Below the pieces are notes generated by a model, which did no database searches, was not told the origin of the DNA, and worked only from the letters and a program-made list of their open reading frames with translations. Below are positions 40,572 to 49,789 of a DNA stretch of 64,000 nucleotides, piece by piece. Source of the DNA: Candidatus Peribacteraceae bacterium (lineage in GTDB: Bacteria; Patescibacteriota; Gracilibacteria; Peribacterales; Peribacteraceae); assembly GCA_028718905.1 (NCBI GenBank), contig JAQUKV010000005.1, positions 51,907 through 115,906 on the forward strand, written 5' to 3'. The translations under genes and the position numbers were made by a program. Within the stretch, counting starts at the first letter, position 1; every line of letters starts with the position of its first letter.

Positions 40572-40750
40572 GGATTCACCCTGAGTGAGGAACGAAGCGA
40601 CGAATCGAATGGGCGAGGAGCTTGTCCTGAGACGCAGTCGAAGGGTGCTATCTCAAAGAAGTCTATTAAGCAGTATGCAGTATGCTCGAAAATGATTGCG
40701 TACTGCGTACTGCTTACTGCTTGCTGCTATCCAAGGAGGTGTATTGAAGA
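40572..40750. repeat. REP-like element plus GTACTGC-type arm pair, each followed by an orphan CYLKEVY-like tail
   Basis: accctgagtgagg...cagtcgaagggTGCTATCTCAAAGAAGTCTATTAA gcagtatgcagtatgc...gcgtactgcgtactgcttactgcttgcTGCTATCCAAGGAGGTGTATTGA. Confidence 0.7.
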
Positions 40751-40752
40751 AA

Positions 40753-42231
40753 TCACTTCTCCATCCCTTCTGCAATCGCCATGCGGATGAAATCCGCCCG
40801 TTTCACATCGAGATAGGCGCACCGGTCCTGCGGATGGAAACCGGAAGGGTCACCGCAACGGATCCGCTCCAGAATCACTTCGCACTTCTCCCAGCTGCCC
40901 GGCATTGCATCGGTCGGCACGTAGTCATCCGACGCCCGTCCTTCAAATGAGTCTCCGGAACCCGCCCTGATAGCATCAAGGACATTCCTGAAGCAGTCGG
41001 CCTTCTGCCCGTAAGACTCCTGCAGACGCTGCCGGATTTCTTCCTGTGTCCTCGGCAATTCACCGTCGAAGAGATCAACAATCAAGACAGCCGCACGTTG
41101 TCGGTCCTCCGCCGCTTGTTCCCTCTGTCCGAATTTCTCTCTGTATTGCTCATAGACGGTTTCGCTCACGTGTACCGAGGCACACGCGAGAGTCCGGTCA
41201 ATGCCCGGCACTTCCAGCAGGATCTCGACGGCGAGAAAAATCTGCCACTCGGCTTCTTCCTGGTCATACGGTTCATGGATGTCAGCTTCATCTTGAACAG
41301 GAACCATCTTCTGTGCAATGCGAGGGCAGGTATCCGCAAGAGCTGTCATCTGTGCCGGACCCAGTTTTCTCGCAAGCTGGAGAAATGCTTCTGCCGGCGA
41401 AATGCCGTGCCCTCCGTTCTGACTGAGCTTTCGGTGCCATTTATAGTAGTTCGGAAGACCGACGTGAAGGATCTCCGTCGCCTGCGATATTGTGTACAGA
41501 AACTGCACCCGCAGTACATCAATCATGTCGCAGATCCGCCGCCAGTCCGACTGGATGTACTCGTTCCTCGGGGGGAGAGGTTTTTGCCGTTCCTCCCCGC
41601 GCATCCGTGCTATGCGCGGACTGGCATCCGCAAGGTCTGTCAGTTTCTCCAGCCCCACCTTTTTCGCAAGCAGGAAAAGTACTTTCTCCGACGTAATGCC
41701 GTGACCACCGATCGCGTTGACTTTCGTTCTCCAGTTCGAGAGCGCCGACGGCGCGATACCGAGTGCTGCAGCTGCATCCTTTTGTAGGAATCCGAACTGC
41801 CCACGAAGATAGTCGGACATCGCGCAAATTCTGCGGTGCTCCTGCAAGGCGTTTCGGGCGGGGGAAGGCGACGGCTTCTGCGCTTGGCCGGACGGCTGAT
41901 CCGCATGCCTCCTGCTCAGCCGGGTCATGACAGCCCTGCGCTGCGAAACAGGCAGTGAAAAAAGGCAGAAATCGCTGATCTCCGCCAGTCCGGGTGGAGG
42001 AGCGTTGTTCTCCTGCAAAATCGTCTGCCATGCTGAAATCTGTTCCTCCGTTTCATCCAGACACTTCGCGGCTTCGGCGGGTGTGCAGCCGGTCCGTTCG
42101 CAGAGCAGCCGGATGACGCCGCAGCAGAGACGCATGCGCTCCCGCTCTGGCTGGGACTGCTCCTGCCCCGCAACGCCCATGGAAACCGGCGCAATGGGTT
42201 GAGAAGATTCCGATGAGTTCGATGTCTCCAT
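40753..42231 (-). CDS. Hypothetical protein with duplicated HTH-like modules
   Basis: NAIGGHGITSEKVLFLLAKKVGLEKLTDLADASPRIA versus LSQNGGHGISPAEAFLQLARKLGPAQMTALADTCPRIA; start at METSNSSESS. Confidence 0.7.
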   Translation of the reverse strand: METSNSSESSQPIAPVSMGVAGQEQSQPERERMRLCCGVIRLLCERTGCTPAEAAKCLDETEEQISAWQTILQENNAPPPGLAEISDFCLFSLPVSQRRAVMTRLSRRHADQPSGQAQKPSPSPARNALQEHRRICAMSDYLRGQFGFLQKDAAAALGIAPSALSNWRTKVNAIGGHGITSEKVLFLLAKKVGLEKLTDLADASPRIARMRGEERQKPLPPRNEYIQSDWRRICDMIDVLRVQFLYTISQATEILHVGLPNYYKWHRKLSQNGGHGISPAEAFLQLARKLGPAQMTALADTCPRIAQKMVPVQDEADIHEPYDQEEAEWQIFLAVEILLEVPGIDRTLACASVHVSETVYEQYREKFGQREQAAEDRQRAAVLIVDLFDGELPRTQEEIRQRLQESYGQKADCFRNVLDAIRAGSGDSFEGRASDDYVPTDAMPGSWEKCEVILERIRCGDPSGFHPQDRCAYLDVKRADFIRMAIAEGMEK

Positions 42232-42399
42232 TGGCGGGCGAGAATACATCAAGTCTGGAAAGGAATACCAGAAATCCACCGAAACAGTGAATGACTGCGC
42301 ATAGCGCGCATTGAAAAATATCCCTGCCGAAGTCGGGCTCCGCCCATTGCTCATACACATACAAAACAAAACAGTCCCCGCAGGCATGAAATAATCCAT

Positions 42400-42610
42400 C
42401 GCGAAGGCAGGCTCCGTCTGCCTGGAGCGATACCACTGAGGGAAGGGGGGAGCTCGTGCCCATTCGACTCCTCACTTCGTTCGTCGCTCAGGGCACCCTG
42501 AGCGATCCGCCACAGGCGGAGAGTCGAAGGGTGGAGGGGGAAACCGTAGATTTCCCAATAAAACAATTCGTACCGAAGGCGGGCTTTGCCCGCCTGGAGG
42601 GACACCTCTT
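42400..42610. repeat. Cluster of REP-like palindromes
   Basis: gaaggcaggctccgtctgcctgg; gactcctcacttcgttcgtcgctcagggcaccctgagcga; gaaggcgggctttgcccgcctgg. Confidence 0.65.
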
Positions 42611-42661
42611 AGGGAAAAGAGAGCTCATGAGAGAAAAACCGCAGGTTTGTCTCTCATGCTA

Positions 42662-42697
42662 CCAAAAAAGACCAGAAGTAACCTCTGGCCTTTTTTG
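42662..42697. terminator. Hairpin with flanking A/T tracts
   Basis: aaaaaagaccagaagtaacctctggccttttttg. Confidence 0.55.
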
Positions 42698-42957
42698 TTT
42701 TTGTTTCGCTCCCCGGGCTATCGGTCACGCCTATGGGTGACTGAGCCGAATTCTGATGGGAAGACGATGCGATGAGGCGCTCGCGGTTCTCTGCCTTGCT
42801 TGGGTGTCTTGTTTATTCTCGCAACCAGACGAGTTCCTCTTGGCTGCTCGCAGCAACCGACAAGCGGAAGGGAGCAGGGAGGAGTGGGGGGGAATGTATG
42901 TCACGGATTCACCTCGATTTCCGTGACACAACATTGCAGAGCAGAGAGGAGGATAGT

Positions 42958-43049
42958 GAGGGATTTGGGATTGGGAATTAGTGTATTTGGGGATGCTGAG
43001 AGGGACGACCAATTTTCCTAATCCCTAATAACTAATCCCTAATCCCCAT
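42958..43049. repeat. Paired inverted short-tandem-repeat arms (GGGATTAG/CTAATCCC)
   Basis: gagggatttgggattgggaattagtgtatttgggg ... cctaatccctaataactaatccctaatcccc. Confidence 0.8.
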
Positions 43050-43443
43050 CAACATCCTCCTCTCTACGGAACCGGTGATGTGAAAGATCTTTGTTCTCAT
43101 CTTTCACCCTGAGCGAACGGAGTGAGTCGAAGGGTGAAGAGACGTATGAGTGTCTGCCCGGGCAGGCGTTTTTGTGTTTGTATCCGTGTTTCTTTTGAAG
43201 GGTCTAAGGCCGCAGGCCATGATTTGCTCGATGCAAATCTGATCATCTTATGTCCTGTAAGTCCGATCTTCAAGAAACTGCACTGGCGTAAGCGGGGGGA
43301 TTGTTTTATGAATACATTTTTTGCTCATAAAACGTGATGAATCGACTATTTGGAGAAGGTGCCTCTAGAATGGCTGCACTCTGTCACGCACGCTTTCCCT
43401 CCTCCGCGCCACGATCATCACGCTCCTCGCACTGCTCGGAGGG

Positions 43444-44763
43444 ATGTTGCTGGTCGGTGTGATCACCATCCTCATCACCTCCTTGCACACCTACACCCTC
43501 ACCCCTCCGGATCTGCTGCCCGCGGATGAGACGCTCGTGCTCTTTTCCTCCGCAGATGACGTGCTCCTGCGCCAATACGAACCGTGGATGCCCATCTTAA
43601 AGACCCTGCCCAAAGCCGAAATTCCCCGTACCATTGCCATCGTGCAGGTCCCGGATGAGGGAAAAATCATCGCCGTCTTCGCGCGACGTCCCGTGGTTCC
43701 CGATGCATTGCCCTCCGGTTCAAAGTGGACGCAACGTGAAGTGGGACCCTTGTTCGTGTCTGCCTCGTCCCCCAATATTTTTCCTCTCCTTGAGTCTCCG
43801 CCCCATCCGCTGAGTGCCTCGGAAGCGTTCACACTCCTCTCGCGGGGAGACGCGGAGCGCAATCCGTGGATCTTCGTACGCCGTACGCTCCTGCCTGCAC
43901 CTGCTTCGCTGACGGATGCCGTTCTGGATACGCTCCTCCTCAATACGACAACGCATCTCGGCATTTTCCCGCGCTCGGGCAGCGGCATGGTCGTGCGGTT
44001 ATTCCCTGCAGGAACGGAAAAGGGATCGCTGCCCCTTGCACATCCCACGAAAGAACCATCTGTTTTCTCCGTTGCACTCGCCCGACCGGAATCGACCTTC
44101 CGGACATTGCAGGACACGCTCCCACGGGAACAGCGCATTCTGCTCGAGACGAAAATTCTCACCTTCGTCTCTGCGACATTCGGCGCTGATATCAGTTTCA
44201 CCTACGATGTGCTGCCGCTCCTCACGCGCCCTGCTCGCGTGACACTGGCCCAATCGGCATCCGGAACCTTGAGTGTCCTGCTGCAGGGCAACGCTCCGGA
44301 TGCAGAAGCCAAGATCGCGCGGCTGCACGAGGCCTTTCGCGGCAGCCGCACCACCGCCCGCACGATTTCGCGTGTCTTTGACGGCCGGTACACGTTTCGG
44401 AATGTGCGGGACGACACGCACATGATCACGGATGAATACGCACCGGTCGGCGGCATGCAGATGCGAAAAACAATCCATGCTCTGCAGGGGGAATTCTGCT
44501 CCGCCGTACAGGGGGAGGCATTCCTGCTGGCAACGGATTGCGCTCTGCTGGAGCACGTTCTGCTGGATCAGCCGCAAGGCCCCGGAGCCTCTGCGCTCGC
44601 AACAGGAACATTCTCCATTTCAACGCTCTCGTCCCTGGCTCATGCCCTGCCCGTCTTGCTCGGCCCCTCTTCCCCTCTTCACCCGGTGAATACGGACGTA
44701 CTGCAGTGGTCCCTGTCCCGCCAGGGCGATATCCGCACGCTCACCCTCCTCCCGCTCCCCTAG
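43444..44763 (+). CDS. Hypothetical membrane-anchored protein (may start upstream at CTG 43381)
   Basis: 439 aa, N-terminal hydrophobic segment. Confidence 0.65.
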   Translation: MLLVGVITILITSLHTYTLTPPDLLPADETLVLFSSADDVLLRQYEPWMPILKTLPKAEIPRTIAIVQVPDEGKIIAVFARRPVVPDALPSGSKWTQREVGPLFVSASSPNIFPLLESPPHPLSASEAFTLLSRGDAERNPWIFVRRTLLPAPASLTDAVLDTLLLNTTTHLGIFPRSGSGMVVRLFPAGTEKGSLPLAHPTKEPSVFSVALARPESTFRTLQDTLPREQRILLETKILTFVSATFGADISFTYDVLPLLTRPARVTLAQSASGTLSVLLQGNAPDAEAKIARLHEAFRGSRTTARTISRVFDGRYTFRNVRDDTHMITDEYAPVGGMQMRKTIHALQGEFCSAVQGEAFLLATDCALLEHVLLDQPQGPGASALATGTFSISTLSSLAHALPVLLGPSSPLHPVNTDVLQWSLSRQGDIRTLTLLPLP

Positions 44764-44878
44764 AGTGAAACCGGGGATTTCGCGATCTTCCCGCGTTCTT
44801 TTCTGGATTCACCGGACGTTACCCGCTAGGCTCCCGGCTGAAATCACCTACCCCCTAGCCCTACTCCTCACCCTAAAA

Positions 44879-45781
44879 ATGTCTCTCATCAGGCTCTCCA
44901 AATTCTTTCTGACACTTTCCACCGTCGCCGTGGCGGCCAGTATCGTGCTCTTCTTCATTCCGGGGCCCATGCTCAGCATGGAATTCACCGGCGGAACGCT
45001 GATGAATATCGTGCCTCCGGCAGGAAAGACGAAAGCGGACATTCAGAGTATCATGGAGGGATTTCGCACCGAAGACGGCAAATCCCTCGGGTACTTCACG
45101 ATGTCGATGACGCGCGAAGGGGATCTGCTCATCCGTTCGCGCACGCTGACAAACGAGGAACACCTTGCGCTCCTCGCGCTCCTGGAACAGAAAACAGGGA
45201 GCACCATCGACGAAAAGCAATACACGACCATCGGCCCGACCGTGGGCGCGACCCTCAAGCGTCAGTCGGTGTACGCCCTCATCATCGCCTCCGTCGGCAT
45301 CGTGCTCTACATCGCCTTCGCGTTCTACCGCGTTCCCCGCAAGCTCTCGCCGTGGCGCTTCGGCGTTTTCGCCGTTGTGGCGATGATCCACGACCTTCTG
45401 ATCACGGCCGGCGTATTCATTATCCTGAGCCGCCTGACCAACTTCGAATTCGACACGCTCTTCATCACCGCACTCCTGACGGTGCTCGGATACTCGGTGA
45501 ACGACACCATCATCATCTTCGACCGCATCCGCGAGAATGTGGCCTTCGCCGACAAGCACGAGGATTTCGCCGTCACGGCGGAACGGAGTCTCCGCGAGAC
45601 GATCGTGCGCACGCTTAACACCTCGTTCACCACGCTCATCACCCTGCTCTGCCTCTACCTTCTGGGGTCCGAGAGCATCCGCTGGTTCATCCTCGCGCTC
45701 ATCATCGGCATCTGTCTCGGCAACTACTCGTCGTACTTTGTCGCGACCCCGCTCCTGGTTTTCCTCCGCAAGAAGGAGTGA
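44879..45781 (+). CDS. secF: Protein translocase subunit SecF
   Basis: MEFTGGTLMNI, TIGPTVGATLKRQSVYALIIASVGIVLYIAFAFYR, TVLGYSVNDTIIIFDRIREN, RTLNTSFTTLITL. Confidence 0.93.
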   Translation: MSLIRLSKFFLTLSTVAVAASIVLFFIPGPMLSMEFTGGTLMNIVPPAGKTKADIQSIMEGFRTEDGKSLGYFTMSMTREGDLLIRSRTLTNEEHLALLALLEQKTGSTIDEKQYTTIGPTVGATLKRQSVYALIIASVGIVLYIAFAFYRVPRKLSPWRFGVFAVVAMIHDLLITAGVFIILSRLTNFEFDTLFITALLTVLGYSVNDTIIIFDRIRENVAFADKHEDFAVTAERSLRETIVRTLNTSFTTLITLLCLYLLGSESIRWFILALIIGICLGNYSSYFVATPLLVFLRKKE

Positions 45782-45841
45782 TGCAACGGCTCGCTTCGCC
45801 TTCCTCACCTTCCTGCCCTTTCTGCTTTCTCTCACCTTACA

Positions 45842-47119
45842 ATGATCCATCCCCCGAAAATCGAACGGGAGAAGAACGGCCGCATCGAGTGCACCGTGGA
45901 GTTTACGAAGGAGGAAGCTCATGCCGCCGAAGAAAAGGCTTTGGCCGCCCTGGCGGCACAGGTGAAAGTGGAGGGCTTCCGCCCGGGCAAGGCTCCGCGC
46001 GAGACACTGCTGCAAAAGATCAATCCGGATGACCTGATGGAGGAAACCATTCATCGTCTGCTGCCCGAAACGATGGCGGTACTCGTGAAGGAGCAGAATA
46101 TCCAGACGATCATCTCGCCCAAGGTGACGCTCAGGCAACGCGATCCTCTGACGTTGAGCATCGTCTTCGTGGAGCGGCCCGCGGTGACGCTGAAGGGCGT
46201 CGACAAAATCAAGATCGACAAGAAGGCGCCGAAGGTGGAGGACAAGGATATCGACCGCATGGTGGATTTCATCCTGCAGAAGCACGAGACCTCCGCCGAG
46301 GTGGAACGCGGCGCAGCCGACAAGGATCGTGTCACGATGGATTTCTGGGGCGCGGATAGTGAGGGGAAAGAAATCGCCCCGATCCGCACGCAGGGTCACG
46401 CCGTCGTGCTGGGAAGTAGCTCCCTCATCCCCGGCTTTGAGAATGCGTTGCTCGGTGCAAAGAAAGGCGAGGAAAAAACCTTCACCCTCACCTTTCCGAA
46501 GGACTATCACGCCAAGGAGCTGTCGGACAAACCCGTCACCTTTCACGTGACCGTGACCAAGGTGGAGGAGGTGAAGACCCCGGAACTGACCGATGCTTTC
46601 GCCAAAGAACACCTGCATGTGGAATCCGCCGGAGCATTCCGAAAGGAACTGCACAGCTCGATGGTGCTGCAGGAAGAACGCTTAGACCGCCAGCGCCGCG
46701 AACAGAGCCTCATGGAAGCCATCCAGAAGGCCACCGCGGTGCATCTGCCCAAGGAGCTCCTCGAAGAAGAGGAAAGAGGCATTCTGTCGGACATGGAGGA
46801 ACAGCTGAAACGTCAGGGCAAGACCCTGCAGGACTGGATGGAGACGACGAAAAAGAAACCGGAAGAACTGAAGAAAGAACTGGAGCAACGCGCCACCGAA
46901 CGACTGACACTGCGCCTCGGCATTCGTGAGCTTCTCGAAGTGAAGAAAATCACGGTGAGCGATGACGAGATGCACGAAGCGGTGAACGGTCTCTTGAGTC
47001 CCCTCTCGGCAAAGGAGCGCGCCGAAGTGGAACCGGCTTACGCACAAGGCGAGCAGGCGTTTGATCAGCTCAAGTGGCAGAAGAGAGTGGAAAAGCTGTT
47101 CGAGACGATGTTGAGTTGA
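45842..47119 (+). CDS. tig: Trigger factor
   Basis: CTVEFTKEEAHAAEEKALAALAAQVKVEGFRPGKAPRETL, FKBP-type domain, AFAKEHLHVESAGAFRKEL. Confidence 0.93.
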   Translation: MIHPPKIEREKNGRIECTVEFTKEEAHAAEEKALAALAAQVKVEGFRPGKAPRETLLQKINPDDLMEETIHRLLPETMAVLVKEQNIQTIISPKVTLRQRDPLTLSIVFVERPAVTLKGVDKIKIDKKAPKVEDKDIDRMVDFILQKHETSAEVERGAADKDRVTMDFWGADSEGKEIAPIRTQGHAVVLGSSSLIPGFENALLGAKKGEEKTFTLTFPKDYHAKELSDKPVTFHVTVTKVEEVKTPELTDAFAKEHLHVESAGAFRKELHSSMVLQEERLDRQRREQSLMEAIQKATAVHLPKELLEEEERGILSDMEEQLKRQGKTLQDWMETTKKKPEELKKELEQRATERLTLRLGIRELLEVKKITVSDDEMHEAVNGLLSPLSAKERAEVEPAYAQGEQAFDQLKWQKRVEKLFETMLS

Positions 47120-47148
47120 GTGATGTATCTCCTTTTCTCATGACGAAA

Positions 47149-47234
47149 AAGGGCGTGTGGTGTGGGGCGTAGGCATTGCCGGAAAATCCTTTTTCGAGAA
47201 ACCTGCACCCTACACCCGATGCCCTACGCCCTCG
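47149..47234. repeat. Paired inverted short-tandem-repeat arms between convergent tig and relA-like genes
   Basis: agggcgtgtggtgtggggcgtaggc ... gcaccctacacccgatgccctacgccctcg. Confidence 0.65.
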
Positions 47235-47237
47235 TTC

Positions 47238-49130
47238 TTATCTCCATTTCACCCCGATCCTTCGTTCGAGACTGGACTGTTTGAACATCTTGCACTTCTC
47301 GCGGTGCACCATGACCGTCCCCATCCGGTTGATGACACCCCCGATCTTCCCGCGCGGTTCCGCCTCCGGCGAACAGCACTTGGCGTAACGCGTGGGCATC
47401 GGCACACTCCCCTCCACAAGGAGAGCATTGTCTTTGCGCTGCAGTCTGCCCGTGCTCTTTTTTCGTTGTTCCGCTTCGATCACCGTTCCGCGCAATGCCT
47501 CGAGACGACGGAAAAATGAAGAAGGCTTCTCGGATCCCTGCCCGATCTTCATGAGCAAATCCTCCCGCTGCAACACGGTGAGCACCTCGCCGTCACAGAC
47601 CTTGAGGATCGCAAGATCGGTATCGAGAGGCGGAAGGTGGTGCTTGCGCAGTTCCTCATTGAGCGTCTGCCGTCCCCGGTCCACGAGGCGCGGCCGATCC
47701 TGCACGGCAAGATAACGCTTGAGCTTGGCGCGGGAGGACGCCATTTTCAGCAGTTGCATCCAGCGCGTGGAGGGATGCGGCGGCGATTGCTTCTGGATCT
47801 CGACCACGTCGCCGTTGTCGAGGTTATACAAGAGCGGAACCACGGATCCGTTGACGCGGGCGGAACTGAAAGCGATACCAAGATCCGTGTGCACGGTGAA
47901 CGCAAAGTCGAGCGGCGTGGCGCCTTCGGGCAATTCCACGATCTCGCCCTTGGGCGTTAAGACGAAAATGTGATCCGCATAGGGATGTGCTCTCGTGCCC
48001 GCCACGGATTCGTGGGAGAGGAGCATTTTCTTCAGCTGCGCGTTGCGCATGGCCTCGGTCGTCACGCCCTCTTTGTACGCCCAGTGGGCGGCCACGCCGT
48101 ACTGCGATTCGCGGTGCATGGCGTTCGTGCGGATCTGGACCTCTATGAAGGCGTCGGACGGCGCACCGGGAAGCTGGAGAATGGTCGTGTGCAGACTCTG
48201 ATAGCCGTTGGGCTTGGGGAAAGCGATGTAATCCTTGAAACGGTGCGGCACCGGACGACCCAGCTGGTGCAGGAGCCCGAGCACCTGGTAACACTCCGCC
48301 TCGTTCTCGACGATGACGCGCAGTGCGTACAGATCGAACAGATCGCGGATGTGCGTGATCGCTTTCTCCTGCATTTTGAGAAAAATCGAGTAAATCTCTT
48401 TGCTGCGCCATTCGATCTCGGCCGTCATCCCGCGGGCGGAAAAGAATCCCTTGAGCTCCGCCGCCGCATGCGGCAGGAAATTGCCTTTCTCATCGTTGAA
48501 CTGCCGGATCTGTTCCGAAATTCTCTCGGCATCCAGCGGATACATCACGGGAAACGCATGATTCTCGAGCTCGTGCTTGATCGAGTAGATACCCAGCCGC
48601 GCCGCGACGGGAGCGAACAGCTGCAGCACGTCCTGACACACGGTCCTGCGTTCATTTTCTGGAATATCGCCAAGCAGGCGCAGAATGGCCACGCGGTCGC
48701 AGAGCGTGATGAGCACCGTCCGAACGTCATCCGACACCGAGAGAAGCATGATGCGCAGATCCTCGATGCGGCTGCGTCGCGCGCGCAGCGTCACATGCGA
48801 CAGCAGGTGCACGTTGCTCACGAGGGAACGCACGGCCGGTCCGAACTCCTCCTGCAGACGCGTGATCGTGAAAGCTCCGTCATCCAGCGCATGGTGCAGG
48901 AGGACGGCGATGACCGATTCCTCATCGGGACGGAACGGAGCCAGTGCTGTCAGGGTTTCGAGTGCATGATCCAGGATGCGCACGCCGGAATGGTGCATCC
49001 GGTGTCCGTAGACATCCTGCGCCAGACTGAGCGCCCGCATGAGGCGCCGCTCATCGAGCTTGGGGGCTTCGCCGTCGATGGCGAGCCGGCTCAAGACGGC
49101 CGTAAGTTCCGCGGTGGTGACGAGTGCCAT
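47238..49130 (-). CDS. RelA/SpoT-family (p)ppGpp synthetase with TGS domain; hydrolase HD motif altered
   Basis: RVIVENEAECYQVLGLLH, RFKDYIAFPKPNGYQSLHTTIL, TGS DHIFVLTPKGEIVELPEGATPLDFAFTVHTDLG; LLHHALDD where LLHDxxED is expected. Confidence 0.92.
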   Translation of the reverse strand: MALVTTAELTAVLSRLAIDGEAPKLDERRLMRALSLAQDVYGHRMHHSGVRILDHALETLTALAPFRPDEESVIAVLLHHALDDGAFTITRLQEEFGPAVRSLVSNVHLLSHVTLRARRSRIEDLRIMLLSVSDDVRTVLITLCDRVAILRLLGDIPENERRTVCQDVLQLFAPVAARLGIYSIKHELENHAFPVMYPLDAERISEQIRQFNDEKGNFLPHAAAELKGFFSARGMTAEIEWRSKEIYSIFLKMQEKAITHIRDLFDLYALRVIVENEAECYQVLGLLHQLGRPVPHRFKDYIAFPKPNGYQSLHTTILQLPGAPSDAFIEVQIRTNAMHRESQYGVAAHWAYKEGVTTEAMRNAQLKKMLLSHESVAGTRAHPYADHIFVLTPKGEIVELPEGATPLDFAFTVHTDLGIAFSSARVNGSVVPLLYNLDNGDVVEIQKQSPPHPSTRWMQLLKMASSRAKLKRYLAVQDRPRLVDRGRQTLNEELRKHHLPPLDTDLAILKVCDGEVLTVLQREDLLMKIGQGSEKPSSFFRRLEALRGTVIEAEQRKKSTGRLQRKDNALLVEGSVPMPTRYAKCCSPEAEPRGKIGGVINRMGTVMVHREKCKMFKQSSLERRIGVKWR

Positions 49131-49314
49131 GGGAGGAGTCGCATTTTACCACCCGCAACAGAGGAGAAAAGCCTATTCCAAGCCCAAATCGACCTGAGGC
49201 AAGGCATCTCCCGTCTTCGGATTTTTCGTACCGGATGGCCACTTCTCCCATCTCAGTGACTTCTCAGACACCAACGGAACGACAGGCAGGAACGTGAGAG
49301 TGAAACAAAAACTA

Positions 49315-49758
49315 TCACTTCTCCAGTACCAATGTCACCGGTCCGTCATTGATGAGCCGCACATCCATCATCGCCCCGAAGATGCCGCCTTCGACTTTTC
49401 GGACCCCAAGCTCCGCGAGCTTCTTCATGAAATACTCGTACAGGATCTTCGCCTCTCCATGTCCCGCGGCGGCGGTGTAGTCTGGCCGGTTGCCTTTTTG
49501 GGTGTCGCCCGCGAGCGTGAACTGTGAGACGACCAGAATGTCGCCATCGATATCGAGGACGGATTGATCGTTGATCTTGCCGGAAGAATGATCGAACAGC
49601 CGGAGCCTGGATATTTTTTCGGCAAGCAACTGCGCCTGCAGGGATGTATCGCCCCGCATGACACAGAGAAGAATCAGGTACCCCGCACCAATGGTACCGA
49701 CGGTTTGCCCGTCGATAGTGACGGAGGCCTCCTTCACGCGCTGGAGCACGAGACGCAT
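49315..49758 (-). CDS. dtd: D-aminoacyl-tRNA deacylase
   Basis: MRLVLQRVKEASVTIDGQTVGTIGAGYLILL, VSQFTLAGDTQKGNRPDYTAAA, GIFGAMMDVRLINDGPVTLVLE. Confidence 0.96.
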   Translation of the reverse strand: MRLVLQRVKEASVTIDGQTVGTIGAGYLILLCVMRGDTSLQAQLLAEKISRLRLFDHSSGKINDQSVLDIDGDILVVSQFTLAGDTQKGNRPDYTAAAGHGEAKILYEYFMKKLAELGVRKVEGGIFGAMMDVRLINDGPVTLVLEK

Positions 49759-49789
49759 GCGGGCAGTGTAGCGCGGACTGCCATCCATC

